This document shows, in pieces, positions 35,331-50,119 of a DNA stretch of 64,000 bases; position 1 is the stretch's first letter; the number at the start of each line of letters is the position of its first letter. Made by a program: the position numbers and the translations under genes. The notes below the pieces were generated by a model, which saw only the letters and a list, made by a program, of their open reading frames with translations, was not told where the DNA came from and did not search any database. Source of the stretch: Gadus chalcogrammus (Eukaryota > Chordata > Actinopteri > Gadiformes > Gadidae); NCBI RefSeq assembly GCF_026213295.1, contig NC_079417.1, forward strand, positions 9,431,511-9,495,510, in the 5' to 3' direction.

Positions 35331-36702
35331 AATCTACTACTGCGTTTACTGATTAATAAACTGATTATTAAACTCAAAATATTTGATACTCCCAGCCAAT
35401 CGGGGTTTAGTTTAAGGCATCCCCATTTGTATATAAAAAACTAAAAAACAACAAACTTTCAATAGCAGATCTAATCCAGTTGTGGAACTATGAAGGAAAA
35501 CATATCATGCCCTGTCATGGGCTGTTGCTGACAAAAGTTGTATTTGACGACCCAATACAACCCAACAGGATGTGGATTGCAATGATGGATGTGGCCACAA
35601 CACACGAGGCTTCCCATTCATTCGCCTGCCAAACATATATACTACAGTGAGTGAACTTGCAACGGTGTAGGAGAGCCCCGTTCATTCATAAACATGCTTC
35701 TTCCCTCTGACAGGTTCCTACATGCATCTGAAACCCCATAGGCTATTGTGGAATCAGGGACCTCCCTCTATTCTATGAATGTGGGCAGATCCTCTAATGT
35801 TTTACTCCAGTGCTTGGCCATGAAGCTGAGCTGAGACTGATTGGTCTTGACTGTAGATCAGGCAGAGGGCTTTGGCGGGCATGGCTCCACTGTGTTTTGT
35901 TGTTGTTTAGTATTTCTGAAGTCTCACATAAAATACTCATTAATATAGGGTTGTTTTATGTTTTTATGTATTATAATAGTGTAGATGACCATCTGCACCA
36001 TAATTTAACCCTCTGCATCAATGTTAAAAAATATTTTTCATAGACTTGTGTTATAGATGACGTTGAAGGGTTGAATAATGTGCTAATAACCGAATAGCCA
36101 AAACACCCCAGATCACCAGCTTATCGTATAGGCCTTGTAATGCTTCTGATTCAAAGTGGATTGCTTTGTATCGTAATTAGAAATAAGCAGCGAGACGAAA
36201 GGCCTTTAGTTTCATGGATTATGTTTCCTCTAGGCCTAGACTTTGTCACAATGTGACTGAGAACTAGATAATAAACACATGTAAGCTCACACCAGTATTC
36301 GAGTTCCAGTGTTTCACGCGACATAGCAAGTCACAGCCTTCTTAGCTACAAGGCCTGAAACCTTGAAGACTTCGGTTGGAGCGTTTCACAAACCAAACCC
36401 AAAAACTCTTGACTACGGTTTTCTCACTGCGTTCGTGGGAGGAGGAGAAGGCGGCTAGCTGTGCCGTGTCTCCATGCGTGGGGGGATGGGCACCACGAAG
36501 GGGTCCTTCCAAATTCTTTTGGCTGCGGGCTGGGCCTGCATGGTTGGCTGAGCAGTCGGCTGCTGCCCCCTGGGTCCCGCAGCCGACGCACAATTTATGC
36601 ATCTTTTCTCCAAGCCTGAGTGTTGCAAGCAGGAAAAGGTTCTAGTCGGCGTCCTCATGGTAGCAAGGCTATCATCATGCTGCCTGTATTTTACCCAGAG
36701 GC

Positions 36703-36895
36703 CTCTCTCTGTCTCTCTCCCGCTCTGTCTCTGTCTCTCTCTCACTGGCACCGTCTCTGTCTCTCGGTCTGTCTCTCTCTCTCTCTCTCTCTCTCACCCT
36801 CTGTCTCACTCTCACTCTCCCTCTCCCTCTCCCTCCATCGCTCTGTGTGTGTGTGCGTGTGTGTTTCTCTCTCTGTCTCTGTCTCTTCTTCACGT
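36703..36895. repeat. (CT)n-rich low-complexity region
   Basis: CTCTGTCTCT variants over about 190 bases with a short GTGTGT insert. Confidence 0.92.
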
Positions 36896-37157
36896 GCATG
36901 GAGAAGGGAGTGGGCCAGCCTGATAGTGGTGTGCCTATAGTTCATACACTGGGAACCAGTATGTTGGAAAACTGTGGGAAAACACGCGAGGGAGAGTGGT
37001 GGTGCTTAATGATATCGAGCCCAAAAATAGAAGTAAAGAGGGGGAAAAAAAAGGCTCACTCTAGCGTTTCCAGGCCCCTGGAGCAGAGTACTGCAGCAGA
37101 CCCCTTAGAGACTCCTGTGGTGGGGTGGAGAGACGCCGACCAATGGGGGCTCAGGCG

Positions 37158-37435
<278 letters not shown>

Positions 37436-38756
37436 GGTGAACATGCAAAATATTGGTGCCGCCATGGCCGCGGCATGAGCGACCAACGCGACGCTACACT
37501 GCGTTACTCTCCTAGCACACAATCTCTGTTGTTACTGGTTTATTAAACGGTTAAAACCACGTTTTTTACTGGCATAGGTAGTCTATAAACAAATACCTAA
37601 TATCTTTCCCCTTTAATGGGCTGAAGCATCTTTAGTATTTTACCAAATCCAGGTGATATGCCATGGTATGCTCCATTTAAAGCCCATCATTGCAAATTGT
37701 TAGTAGCCTACAGAATATCTTCTTGTAATCTGGATTTTAAACCTCTGAGCCAGATGTCAAGTACATCCAGAAAACTATTTATTGTCTTATTGGTATGTAT
37801 TGTATGTCTAATTTGAACCTGAATCCTATGGGCCTGCTGTTTTCGAATACAGGTGTAGACTCACATGACCTTGTGTATCATTCACCTTGTTTCACGGTTC
37901 TTATTAAAAACAGTGACACAGCAACCCCTTGTGGTGGCAGCACAGGCATGAATATCCATTAGGAATAAAAGCCTCAGAACAGCTCAAGAACAGAGCAGCT
38001 CAAGAAATACAAATGCATACAAATGCATCCGTCTATTATTAACGATTTGGAAACATATATACTAAAATAACGCAGCACAATGTTTGTTAAAAAAATGGTA
38101 CAGGAGTTATCGTCGCGTTATCATTAAAGGGCTACGTTACGCGTGAAAGTACTACCAAATCAACACTAGATGGGGCTAGAATACAGGGCCATGCGCAATA
38201 AATGAGTATCACTTTATTGGCGGTAGTAAAATTGTTGGAGTTAAAACGTGAGATCAGGTAGACTAATTGGATAACTGTCGTGTACAATATCCTCAATAGA
38301 ACAGCGAGTTTAATGTGTAAAATTGAACTATCTTCCCCTCTGCCAGTTTCAAATGTAGGTCTACACTGTTTGGCTCGCCGTTGTCCAAACATGTGTTTCT
38401 CATTACAGCGTCCATGTTGCTGGATGAGGGTCAACAGGCCTGGCCAGGAAAACGCTGGCCTGAGTTTGGCCCTGACATAATCCCACAACCTCCGGACGCT
38501 GGATTAGGACTGGTCCAATCGGTGATTACGAAAATCTGGCCAATCAGGGAGATTGGTAATAATCATAATTCTTCACTGCCTCTGTTGAGTCTTTGCTTAT
38601 TTTTTTAATGACTAGTCCTAAAGATGTTGAAAACACATTATTTTTCACCCTAGGAGAAGAGGTTCTCCTAAAGGAATGTAATGCAATCTTATGAAAGGAG
38701 TAGATGTTGCCACTAAGGTATAACAAATGTTGGTGATAGTTTAATTATAGCTCCCT

Positions 38757-38757
<1 letters not shown>

Positions 38758-38831
<74 letters not shown>

Positions 38832-38930
38832 GCGTGTGCCTGATGTGTGAGAGTTTGTATGAAAGTGTGTTTGTGTGTGTCTGTGTCTGTATGTGTGCAC
38901 GTGTCACTGCATCCACGCATGTGTGTTTAT
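38758..38930. repeat. (TG)n microsatellite with degenerate tail
   Basis: About 70 bases of pure TG followed by TG/CT/AT variants. Confidence 0.94.
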
Positions 38931-40839
38931 GTGTTTCTTTCATAGCGATAAGTGTTTGTATGCATGCTGTCTTTCGGCATGCATAAACATTGTCCAATTA
39001 AATGCTAATCATTGGTAGATTATGGGCAATTGAATTCCCATTTGCAATGTTAACATGTCCTCGTGGGCCTGAGATGGCTCCGAGCCCGCTTGGAATCAAC
39101 TTCACATATGTTTTTTTTTAGCCCTGCAGAAGCAAACAGCAAGCACAGGGTTGAGGCGCAGCGGGGTGCATGGAGAGGAACAGAGAACAAAGAGCAGACT
39201 CACCCAATAAGATGAACACGAGGTAGTCCTAAGCTATACCCAATAACGGAGTGACGATATATCACCTCAATTCTACTGACGTGGTCATTTGTTGTGTTCA
39301 CATCGTTATGTCGTCGATATTTGTTTGCAGTATTTTAGATATGGTTATGATAATCAGAGTGAGGGAATTGTATAATTGATGTATTGGTATTGTGGCTTGT
39401 ACGCCTACCTTTTTGTCCTCCATGCTGTTATGCAATTTGTTGATTTAACAAGGGCTTTTTGAGCAAAATATCAATACAAAGTGCTTGACAATCAAAACAA
39501 CACAATTAAAACACCAAATTAGTTTAAAATAACCTAACAAATCAAGGCCTGCTTTTGCCTGGTGAAATGTTAGCCGTTACCCTTGTTTCTTAGGGTTGAA
39601 ATTCACTCGACCAAACCATGGGCAAAAATACCAACACCAGGAAATCCTATCCTCTTCCTTGAAGAGATCACTTCCTGTGGACCCATACGGTTTCCTGCCA
39701 GCGTTTTACCCGCCACAACACCACAGTCCCAATGGGAAACTCAAGGGCAGCACTAGGGACTGGTGACGATTGATGGTCGTTATAAATGGGTTTGTTATAC
39801 TTATTATTCTGCCATTTTCTATCACCTATGATGCTAAACGTTACGCCGGATCAGATCAGAACGTAAACTTAAAAACAACACTAATGGGACTGAGGGACTG
39901 ATTATCTCCACGAAAACAAGGAAAGACTTCAGTACGGACGTCAGGAGATCCCCTCTTATAATGACCCCATGAATGTGGGAAGGTTTTCTGGTCTCTACTG
40001 ATCGCTCTCAGCGCTGTATATCATCAAGTCCCAGACTCTGGTTCCCACAATGCGTCATCAAACATCAGAGCATTTTGGGTGTTGTTAAGTATTTGTAATT
40101 GTTGTTTCATTCATCTGTTACATATAGTGGCCAGTCCCCTTCACAAATTATAATAAATCAAATAAAAAGACTGTAAATTATCTGTCACTTATGCGCCAAC
40201 ATATGCCAGTAATTTGTTCAATGCTTGCTGTTTTTTCATTGGAACATTTAGATAGCTTTTGGTTTAAAAAGGAAATAATAACATCCGGCGATGAGTGTTG
40301 TTCATTGGTTAGTTGATCTGGTATGATGTCCCAGTGTGAGGTTATTAATGTCAATAAATCTCCTGTTGTGGTCGTTGGTTTATGAGCAAAATTATGAGAA
40401 CAGCTTTGGACATGGTCCTTGTAATGAAATACAAATGTATTTTTTCAAATAAAAATAAAAACACATCAAGACAGATTGACGAGGCTATTGTTTGTAAGCG
40501 GTTATTGACATTATATTGATGTATATTCAAGTACACTTGGCTTTGTTTGTTTGTGATACATTATGTGAGCTAGTCGGCGGATTGGCAGAGGTTATGCTTC
40601 ATCAATATTGTTTACCTGTCTGTCACACAACCTAAATGACACCAGCCGTTTCAAATCAATTGTTTCCTTCCAATGGTTGTATTTAGTGTATATTTCTTCA
40701 TGTCTTCATCTAAGAAAATAAATATATGACTAATACTGATTTAATTTATCTTTGTACTAAATATTATGTGAAGGTATAGCTGAATTAATTTAAAGTGATC
40801 ACTGATTATATACACCAACGTCGGCAATGGATGAATATT

Positions 40840-41060
40840 TACCTTGAGGGCATTTAGCAAATGCCTTCATCAAAAGCAACTTACAACGGTTCATGCACAC
40901 ATTCACACACACCGACGTCGGGTAAATCATGGCAGGCGACAGCCAGCTCATCAGGAGCAGATGGGTTAGGCTCAGGGACACTTCGACACTCAGCCTGGAG
41001 GAGCCAGGGATTGAACTACAACCTTCCACTTATAAATCAACCCGCTCTACCATGTTGCAA
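40840..41060 (-). mobile_element. V-SINE-like element, minus orientation
   Basis: GGGCATTTAGCAAATGCCTT followed by CATCAAAAGCAACTTACAA (about 40,848-40,887) matches the conserved tail region of fish V-SINEs. The other end, read on the minus strand, has TGGTAGAGCGGGTTG (A box-like) and AAGGTTGTAGTTCAATCC (B box-like), the tRNA-derived head. Apparent full length is about 220 bases; exact ends were not fixed. Confidence 0.65.
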
Positions 41061-42144
41061 TCCCCTTGTTATGGCTTTTGAAAGCTACACCCTGTTTTTT
41101 TTTGTTTTTTAAATCACCCATGCAATGAAATAATACTATTATAGACCATCCAGAACCAACATAAATAATATCACATTATCATAGAGGACTGTACTGAAAT
41201 GATGCTAAATTATTATCGTTATCTTGTATTGATATTATTCCAATGATCGTTATCGCAGCCCATGGGCACCATAACTTCCTCTCCCAACGTGTCCCTGACA
41301 GGAGTCCGTCGTGACCAGCTACAGTGGTGGGTGCAGGGTCAGACCCAACTGTCAACATAAGCTTTCTAAGCAAGTAAATAAACAGCAGCGTGGCTTTCTT
41401 TGGGGGAGTATATCAATGACATCCTGTTAATACAACCTACCCCATGTTAGGTCAGAAGAGGAAATAGCCCCAGATGGCCCCTATTACTGTCCCGAAGACT
41501 TGTTGCACACATGGGCTTGAACTAAGAGAGAAAGAGCTCACACACTTCAAAGATGGCTATAATTCCCAAAGACAACATACTCGGTCAATCCAAAACTCAT
41601 AAACGGCTTGTTAAGAAATCAGCAAAAAAAGGTATTCCTCACTTCAATGTTTTGGCTTCCATTACACTCAGTTGAGGAACCTTTTGAAAGTGTTTAACAG
41701 ACCATTTCCCGAACTCTCTGTAAACCGTGAGTTATTCTTTTCCCCCGGTTATCACAATGACTGCATCGTTTAAAGTGAGGAGAGTTAGGTGTTTAGAGAG
41801 CTAATGATACATCTGCACATTTCCCTGTTTATTTCACACTTGTCAAGCAGCACTTCCACAAGGTACTAATGATGATGTAAATTGGACTATATGTGCATTT
41901 TATGTTTGTGTTATGTGAAGGTGACAGCGAATTGCAGGAAATATATAATCACTCCAAGAAGAGTAGTAGTCTTGGTACATTAACTATATAATTTATGTTG
42001 AATCTCAAATGTGGTTTATTGAAAAGTAAAAACGATTTCCCTTTATGTCTATCAAAGTATCTAATTGGAAGCAGTCTAATGGTTTCAGTCTAGTTGACAC
42101 ACATAAGCACACAGTCACACGCTTGCGAAAGCGCACACACACGC

Positions 42145-42312
<168 letters not shown>

Positions 42313-42716
42313 AAACTTGGGAGATACACTGGACACACTAATGACGCGATGACTTCATCAAAATAGGACATCACATGAAAGGTATAAGTTTGAACCTTCA
42401 CCTCTAGGGACCTTAGAGGATGGGGAATTCAGCTGTTGTACACTAGCTGCAGTCACGTGTATGGGGCGACCCAAAGAGCAGCAGGGCTGCCTGTAAACAA
42501 ACCGGGGATGGGGATATCCTTCTTCCATCACTCGGTTATTGTTAACCGCGTCCTCGTCATCACTTCACATTCCAGTCACACCCAGTGACAGAAAGAAATG
42601 AATGAGCCCTCGGAGAGTCGTAATAAGAATATAACATAACAGCATGTGGTGTAAACAACTGGGTAAGGGTTGGTTAATGTTGCTGGGACACCAGCAGATC
42701 AACTGAAAAGTAACCA

Positions 42717-42759
42717 TTGCCATGTGTAAAGTCACAGTAGCTGACTTTACACATGGCAA
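42717..42759. repeat. Perfect 18-bp hairpin
   Basis: TTGCCATGTGTAAAGTCA (42717-42734) and its exact complement (42742-42759) flank a 7-base loop (CAGTAGC). No surrounding transposon or gene explains it. Confidence 0.85.
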
Positions 42760-45700
42760 CTTATTGCTAAAAAACAACTTATTTTAAAGTTGTATGATAT
42801 ACTTTCTTAATTTCTTTAATGTTATCTTTATCTGGTTAATGGCATATTTTATGTGTACGAATGAAAAGTTTCATGTTGCCAGGTGACATTGGTTCAAGTG
42901 GGACCCCGTAGTGTTTACACTGATGCATGTTGTGATGCAATGTTCTTGTTTGGTTGTCATTGTATTTTGTCCATTAGAAGTTAAGACAACTCCCTAACTA
43001 CAACATAACTCACTTCCACTTTTAATTAGAAACATTTCCCTTTTCACCAAAGTACAACACAGCTTGGTCAACAGATGTCACTTTAGCATATCTAAGCGAT
43101 TACTCGATTTTGATTAGCTGATTGCTGATTGTATTTTGATTAGCTGATTGCAAGATCAAATAGGATTTAATTTGTTTGATAGATGAGCTATATTGCCCTT
43201 GGTTTTTGAGAAAGATGAATGTCAAACATGATGTAAATTGCTATCTTGACCATGACTAACTTAACTAGTAATGCTTGTCTTGAGTAAAGAACAGTGTTAC
43301 AATGAGGGAACAAAACAATATAAAGAACAAAATAAAGGGAAAATAAAATCTTGAGCTAAAATCATAGCCAAGGTTCTACATGAATTGAAACAGGTGAACA
43401 CTACATGAAAAATCCCTCGTATATGCAGGTCCGACGAGTGACAGGTCGGGTGTTTGTTGTATGCTGTGGGATCTCTCAGTGGACCTCACCATGGCTGTTG
43501 GACAATATGGCTCAGCAATGACCAGCAACCACACATTGTTCAGATAAAAAATGTACAAGATGATCCCCAGTCCATCCCAAAATGACCCAGTCGCCATTTC
43601 ATTGCTTGCTTTGCCAAACATGTGTGTTTGAACAGTGGTTGCTAACCGTCATAGCAAGGCGTTTGGTTTCCAAATGTGGTTAGATGTTTAGATCTGATGC
43701 TCAAGGAAAATAGACAGCTGTGTGTGGCTTAACCCTCGATTGATATGACCTTTGACACACAACAAATCCAGGCTGACAACAACTCTCTACCTGTTTGTTT
43801 GTGTGTAGAGCAAAACATCTGGGAGGTGTAGCAGCGAAGACTTTGGTTTGTTGAAATGTACGTATTTTTTAACCTATTGAGCATACAGTAAAATATATAC
43901 ATCTTTTTTATATATATATTCGTTATAATTGTCACTGCCTAAGAACTGGGTATTTTCTGGAAACTTGATTCAAGCAAAATGAACTCAATTATTTCACAAT
44001 ATCTCTACCCTCACTAAGACCAACAGCAAGAGAATACTGTAATTGCTCAACAAAAAAGAGTGGCTTCCAGTCATTTTCATTTCACAGAACCAATTCCTGG
44101 AGTCAATAAAGCGTGAATCTGGCCTGTTTTTCCCCTCTTGCGTTGACATTGTTTCCTTGCACAATTTGCTCTGCAGTTGACTTATCCGAGCCAAGAAGCA
44201 TTCAGTGTCGATTGGACCGATGCTTTTTGGCATGGACGCCAAGGAGTAACAAAATCACACAATTGATGCTTTCTTTTAGAAAATGTCAAATGTTTTTTCT
44301 TTAAAGGATACTAATCAGGCTGATCACACCCTCGTAGATGTCTTTCCTGGCTTCACTATAACACCTGTAACCAAAGTTATTTGTCAGAATCATAGCATTT
44401 CACGTGAACGCGTCTGCCTCAAAGGTAAACAGTAGCAATATAGCACTATGGTCTTTGTGATAAGACATTTTGTAAAAGTACCTGTATGGTGATTCACTGT
44501 TATTTTTGTCCACAGAATCCGTACTGAGAGAGGCCGTTGATTCCGAAAGATGAATGTGCTATGTTGCCATTGTTTACAGGCGCCCTCATAAGGCTCTTAA
44601 TCAGTAGGAAAGTCATTTAGGAGAATGATATTCGTAACAGATGATTTAGTGAAGCCAGGAGAAACGGCTATGACCGCTGGATCACTAAGACATTGTGACA
44701 CACAGACATTGTGACACACCGGCATTGTCCTTTAAAGCTGAAGTTTCTTACATATTTATTTTTGAAACTAAGAAAACATGCAATGCTTTGCGACATAATG
44801 TTGAGATAACATATTTCAAACACAATGACTTTGCAAAGTAAGGTTTTATTTTATTTAGTTGTATTTCTAAACCATGAGAGAAAAGCCACGTGTGTAGCCA
44901 AGCATCCCCCAAGGTTGTTGTTCCTCCCTTGCTTATCTAACTGTTCAGCAAAGTTTGCATATAACCAACGTTTAATCCAATACAAATAACAATGCAATAC
45001 AAAAAAAAGAAAACCCCCACCAATAATAAGATTTTAATTGTGGTCAGTTTCAGAATCAGATATTGCATGCTAATGCTTACACAAATCTTTCAACAACTTT
45101 TACCACATGTAAGTTTGTTTTTTCTTTCTTTTCAGCCATTTACTCCAAATTTAAAAAGTCTATCTAAACCGAGCTAATACCCCGCCAACCCAAACAATAA
45201 ATGATTAGTGAACCCAACAAACAAAGCAACAAATACAGTTTATCTTGCTCATTCAAATATATCCTCTGTCTTAGCTTGTACAAAATGTCACATCTTCAAC
45301 AAGTTCACACACAGACTGGCTGCAACTGAATCAAGGTACATTTTCACAGATTATTGACCCCATTTAAAGTACCAAACAGGAGCTGGCTAATTTCTGGCAG
45401 CCTTTCTATTGTTCCCCTGCCTGCAGTCTTAAATCATCTGAGAATGCCATTGCACATTCTAGGCTGAAAGGCCGAAGGTTAGGCCTACTGGGCATTTTAA
45501 AATAACTCCTCTTGTCTTCTCAACTTTCAGGGGTGTGATCTTGTGTGAACTTGCTTGTTTTAACGTCTGTTGTGTAATTCTGGGTGTCTGTGGTTATTTG
45601 CCATGCCTGGGGATTTATTGGTGGGACATGGATGTGCCTTGGGCTAAGTAAGCAATCATTTACATATTTTCCACAGATGAATTGTTTTAGCGATGTCAAA

Positions 45701-45924
45701 TTAGCTGTATTTTAAGTTGAACTATGCATTCGCAACATTGCAATAATTTGCGTTTTTGTGTATTCTCTGCGATTAGAAGGGAATTGACTTGGGTGAAAGT
45801 GTGCAGCCATTTTCAATAGGGGTGACATGTTGTATGTTTGTCATATCCCCGCCTGCTGCTTTTGATTTCCCAGTGCACATCAGTGCAACAAAGAAGGGCT
45901 GTGAATAGGGAGAGGAAAGAGAGA

Positions 45925-45967
45925 AGCAGAAGAAGAAGCAGAAGCAGAAGCAGAAGCAGAAGAAGAA

Positions 45968-45998
<31 letters not shown>

Positions 45999-46042
45999 AA
46001 GAAGAAGAAGAAGAAGAAGAAGAAGAAGAAGAAGAAGAAGAC
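45925..46042. repeat. (GAA)n trinucleotide repeat
   Basis: AGAAGCAGAAGCAG units pass into about 75 bases of pure GAA. This homopurine tract could form a triplex; it yields false Arg or Phe runs. Confidence 0.96.
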
Positions 46043-46864
46043 CCCACTTGATGTATCTTGCTGGTGGGCTTGAGGTTGGACCCCTGCCTGCCGGCCCTTC
46101 ATCTCAAGGGGCCTAAGTGGGACCACTCTCCAGGCTTCCTGGAAGAAGTGATAGAGGGGACACACAGACCTGCCCATCGCACACACCCCAGATAACCAAC
46201 GCATCATTACAATCAATACTGTAAAGGGACAACTCAACCTCCCAAAGAACATTCATTCAATATTTGTATTGGTTCGTCCATAATGATTTGGACCATCGGA
46301 ACAATTTAAGCATTCTCTGGAAAATGAATCAGAATGGATGAAGGTAGTTAGGGACATGACAACCTAACTGACTGTACATATCTGAGTTGACTCCATAGGC
46401 TTTGAAAATTGGAAAGCCTATTGATTTCCCAAGTGAATATTCATGTCTCTGGTGGTGCACTGGCACATCCATAATATGATTTGAAATGGCAGGGACATTA
46501 AATAATGTTGCTGAAAAGTATTCATGAGTAGCACATAATGGCAAAAATAATGCTGCTAACTGCATCCTCAGTAGAATTATTACAATTAGAAGATAAGAGA
46601 TGACCAGGGTACGTCATGCGTTGCATTATGATTATTTAATGTGGACTATCCACCTTTAAAAAAAGCCTTTACTTGCATGTCACCCTTTAGATAGTGATAC
46701 TTTGAAACCCTGTGAAAGTCTTCACGGTCAAACTTTCATTGGCCTCCTTCCAACACGTCCTAATTAGTCAGGAATGGAAATTTCTATTGTCATCGTATTG
46801 TAGTATTGTCATCTTAAACACATTCACATATCCATATTCACAACAATGTATGTGAATCTAAAAA

Positions 46865-47012
46865 GTCAATTGGGATGCACACAATGTTTGTTAGCACAGG
46901 ATATGGTGTTCGACTCCCAGTGGAAAGAAACCGGGTTCAATTCCCAATAACGACAGACCTGTACTTTCCCCGACCTGCTCCTTAATAACATGTGTCTGCT
47001 AAATGCCTAAAG
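46865..47012 (+). mobile_element. tRNA-derived SINE, interrupted at its tail by a hAT MITE
   Basis: TAGCACAGGATATGGTG and GGGTTCAATTCCC resemble A and B boxes. The 3' part ends GTGTCTGCTAAATGCC, the typical V-SINE-type tail. The tail is cut at 47,012 by an inserted MITE and resumes as GCCTAAAG at 47,341. Confidence 0.6.
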
Positions 47013-47340
47013 CATGGGTCACCAACCTTTTGAACCTGAGAGCTACTTCATGGGTACGGAGTCATACGAAGGACACCCAGTTTGATACACTCTTCTGAAA
47101 TAACAAATTTGCTCAGTTTGCCTAGTTATATATTATTATTAATGATTAATGATGCTCATCTATGTGAAGACACTGATCATGATAATGATTCCTCACAGTA
47201 ATTATCAACAATGACTTAAAAAAGGTGGGAAAGAGTTGTTCAAGAATGAGTAGTGCTATTTTTTAGAACAGGCATGCGGGCGCCTCATATGGTCCTTGCG
47301 GACACCCTGGTGCCCGCGGGTACTGTGTCGGTGACCCCTG
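47013..47340. mobile_element. Non-autonomous hAT MITE, 328 bp
   Basis: The left end CATGGGTCACCAACC and right end GGTGACCCCTG are inverted repeats, one mismatch apart. The flanking 8-bp target duplication GCCTAAAG (47005-47012 and 47341-47348) is perfect. It has no coding capacity, and the perfect duplication suggests a fairly recent insertion. Confidence 0.88.
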
Positions 47341-50119
47341 GCCTAAAGAGTATCTCCAAGTACTAAACAGTTTTGATCCTTTTTATAAAGCACCAAAAGA
47401 TTAAGTTGACATGGAAACATCTTAGTCAGACTATCCGATGCAATAGAAGCCCAGACTGTATCACAGATAACAGACCCAGTAAAGTCATCGTTCAAAAGTG
47501 GACAAGACAGCTGTGTGTTTTCTCTGGTCCGAAAAAAAAAAAAAAAAGAGAAGGCCCAAGTGTTTTGGCTCACCTTAATTCATTACACACATGATAGTCA
47601 TTGGCCAGAAACATGAAACTATTTGTGCATTATTGAAAAGTAGCGCAACACCTCCCAGAGTCCAAGATGTCCCCCCTACTCTTGCATGTTCCCTTTGAAG
47701 GTGCCATTCACTGTTGGCTTGGAGCATATTTCACAATCAATTTCATTATCTCTAAGCAGAGGCCCCTTGTTTCCTAGAAATCTGAGATGTCTTTAACTGT
47801 CCCTGCATCACAGCATTGTGAAATCAGGCACAGTAATGTTTAATGCACTTATACTCAGCCTCAGTCCAGGCCAATGAAGCAGCTAGGTTTTCATTTGTTA
47901 CGGCATATATGATCAATTCTGATTTCATTTGATAATAGTACACATATACTGGGTTCTATCTCAATATTTGATATTCTTAACAAATTACAGGTACGTGACT
48001 TTTATCTTAAGTGATGTAGTTAAACCCAAGCATCTGTTTTGAGGGTTATACAATACCCCCCCCCCATAATCTTCGTTGTCTCTAATAGCTCTGCAATATT
48101 CTTTTATTAGCTTAAGCGTGTGGTAAGATGCTACCCAATAACCATCAATAGAAATGTCTGTGAAATCACTGCATGCACCCTTTTGTGCCATCTGTTTGTC
48201 TAACCGTTCTCTTATTTAACAAATTTTATGCATTTTAGCTATTTAATTATATTTAAATCGTTGATTTCTCTATTGCCGTTATTCAGGTTTTGCAATCGTG
48301 GGTGTTTGTTTGTTTACATAGTACATGATACTTTATCGTATACTTGTAGATTGAATCTTGAAGAACATTGTGGTTTAATTCTCCGCTTGGCCTCCCTGTG
48401 TTGGCAGTACTTCAGCAGGATCCCGGGCGTGTGCGTGAAGAGAAACAGTGTCACACTGGGTAGGGAGGCCTTATTTCTCTCTGTGCTTGCTCACTTGGCA
48501 TCAGATGCGTGTAAATATTGACCGGCCAATAGAAATACATTACCCATGAATCGTTAGAGACTGTAAGTCATTTTAAAAACAAAGTGAATGTTGTGAATGT
48601 TTCTCTAGGCATTCAGCACCAAATCCATTGGTAGATAATCTCCTCACACCCTTGTCCAAAACCGCATGTGACATTGAAATAGGATGAAGATAAATGGTGG
48701 AATCAAACAATGGAATAAGAAATAATAGAGTTTGACCGCTTTCCCTGAGCATCTAACTGCTCTCTGAATAAAGTTTTTCACATGTCTGAAAGGGGGCGAG
48801 TCAATATTCATCATTCAAAGATCATCTCGCTGAATTATACATTGATTTCCGATCAACAGCGTTGAATAGGAACTGAAATTGCCATTCCCTCCTTTCATCC
48901 TCACCAAAGACATTAGCTGTGTGGAGCCGCGCCACTTCCCTTTAGTCATCCCGTATCTCTTCTCAGGGTGATAGCAGCCGGTGACTAAGAGGGTCCTCCT
49001 ACTCTGTGTCTCCTCTCCCTGCGTCACCAGTCTGATACGAACAGCCTTACGGGCAGGCTCTGCTTGATGCTTTATCTGAACCAGTACAGGCCAAAACGGA
49101 TGCGCCCAAACAGAGGCCAGAGGGAATGCAGAGAGTTGGATCAGTCATCATCAGACTATCAACATTTGTTAGTAAATTAATTAAGTTAATAATTCGTTTT
49201 GTACTAGGTTGAACTTTTAAACTTTGTGGTTTAAAGACTTTTATATGGTTTTAACTGCAGCAAACAATAGTCTGTAAAGAGCAGCGAGTGGCAGAAATAA
49301 GACAGCACTGTCATAGAGGGCATTATTTTAGGGCTAAAGAGGAAACACAATAATAGCACCTCCAACTTTAATAATGTGCTGAAAGCAGGCTGAAGACCAA
49401 TACAAAGGTTGTATGGAGAGAAAAGTCAAAGTGCATTTCAAAAGTTTCTTTAATAAATATTGCAAAACTTAATGAAATAAAAAGAAAAAAAATTATAGGT
49501 TTTGAAGCAACAATTGGCCAGCATCACATTTTAAGCAAAGATTACTTTCCTAATATTGGCGCTGTCGTAATTAAAAAGCAACATCGTTGGCGGGACAGGT
49601 ACATTTGGATAATGATAATAATAGTATCGAGCAATGTTATGTAGATACAATTTTTTATATCTCCAATATTGTCATTAACATTTACTTTTACTCAATTAAA
49701 CCGTTAGAATTTATCTGAAGAAATAATGTCCATCTATTTGGAAAAGTCAAACATTTGAAATCGATGGACGAGGTGTACCCCAACAGAACAGTGGATGCAC
49801 GACCAAAGGGGACGTTTTTAAAGAGAAACAACAGAGGAAACATTGGCCCCAACACTCCAGCTGTTATACACATTGTGCACATAAGAATAGACACAGGTAG
49901 ACTGCACAATCCCGGGAGAAATGTAGACACCCCCATTTTGTTCTTCATACAGCTCTTCTCCTCAAACACATTTTATTTTTCCATGGCAAGGAGGAGGGCG
50001 TGTGGATGGATCTTCCTTCTCCATGCATGATATCGAAGTTAATGCCTTTGGAGTTTTTTTCTGTCCATGTTATCGTTGTCCATCATGAATTCAGTCCATT
50101 ATCGCACTCTGTGGTTGGG

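Noticed and set aside
46900..46990. Functional tRNA gene
   Set aside because: The B box is good, but the acceptor and anticodon stems do not form, and it ends in a SINE tail.
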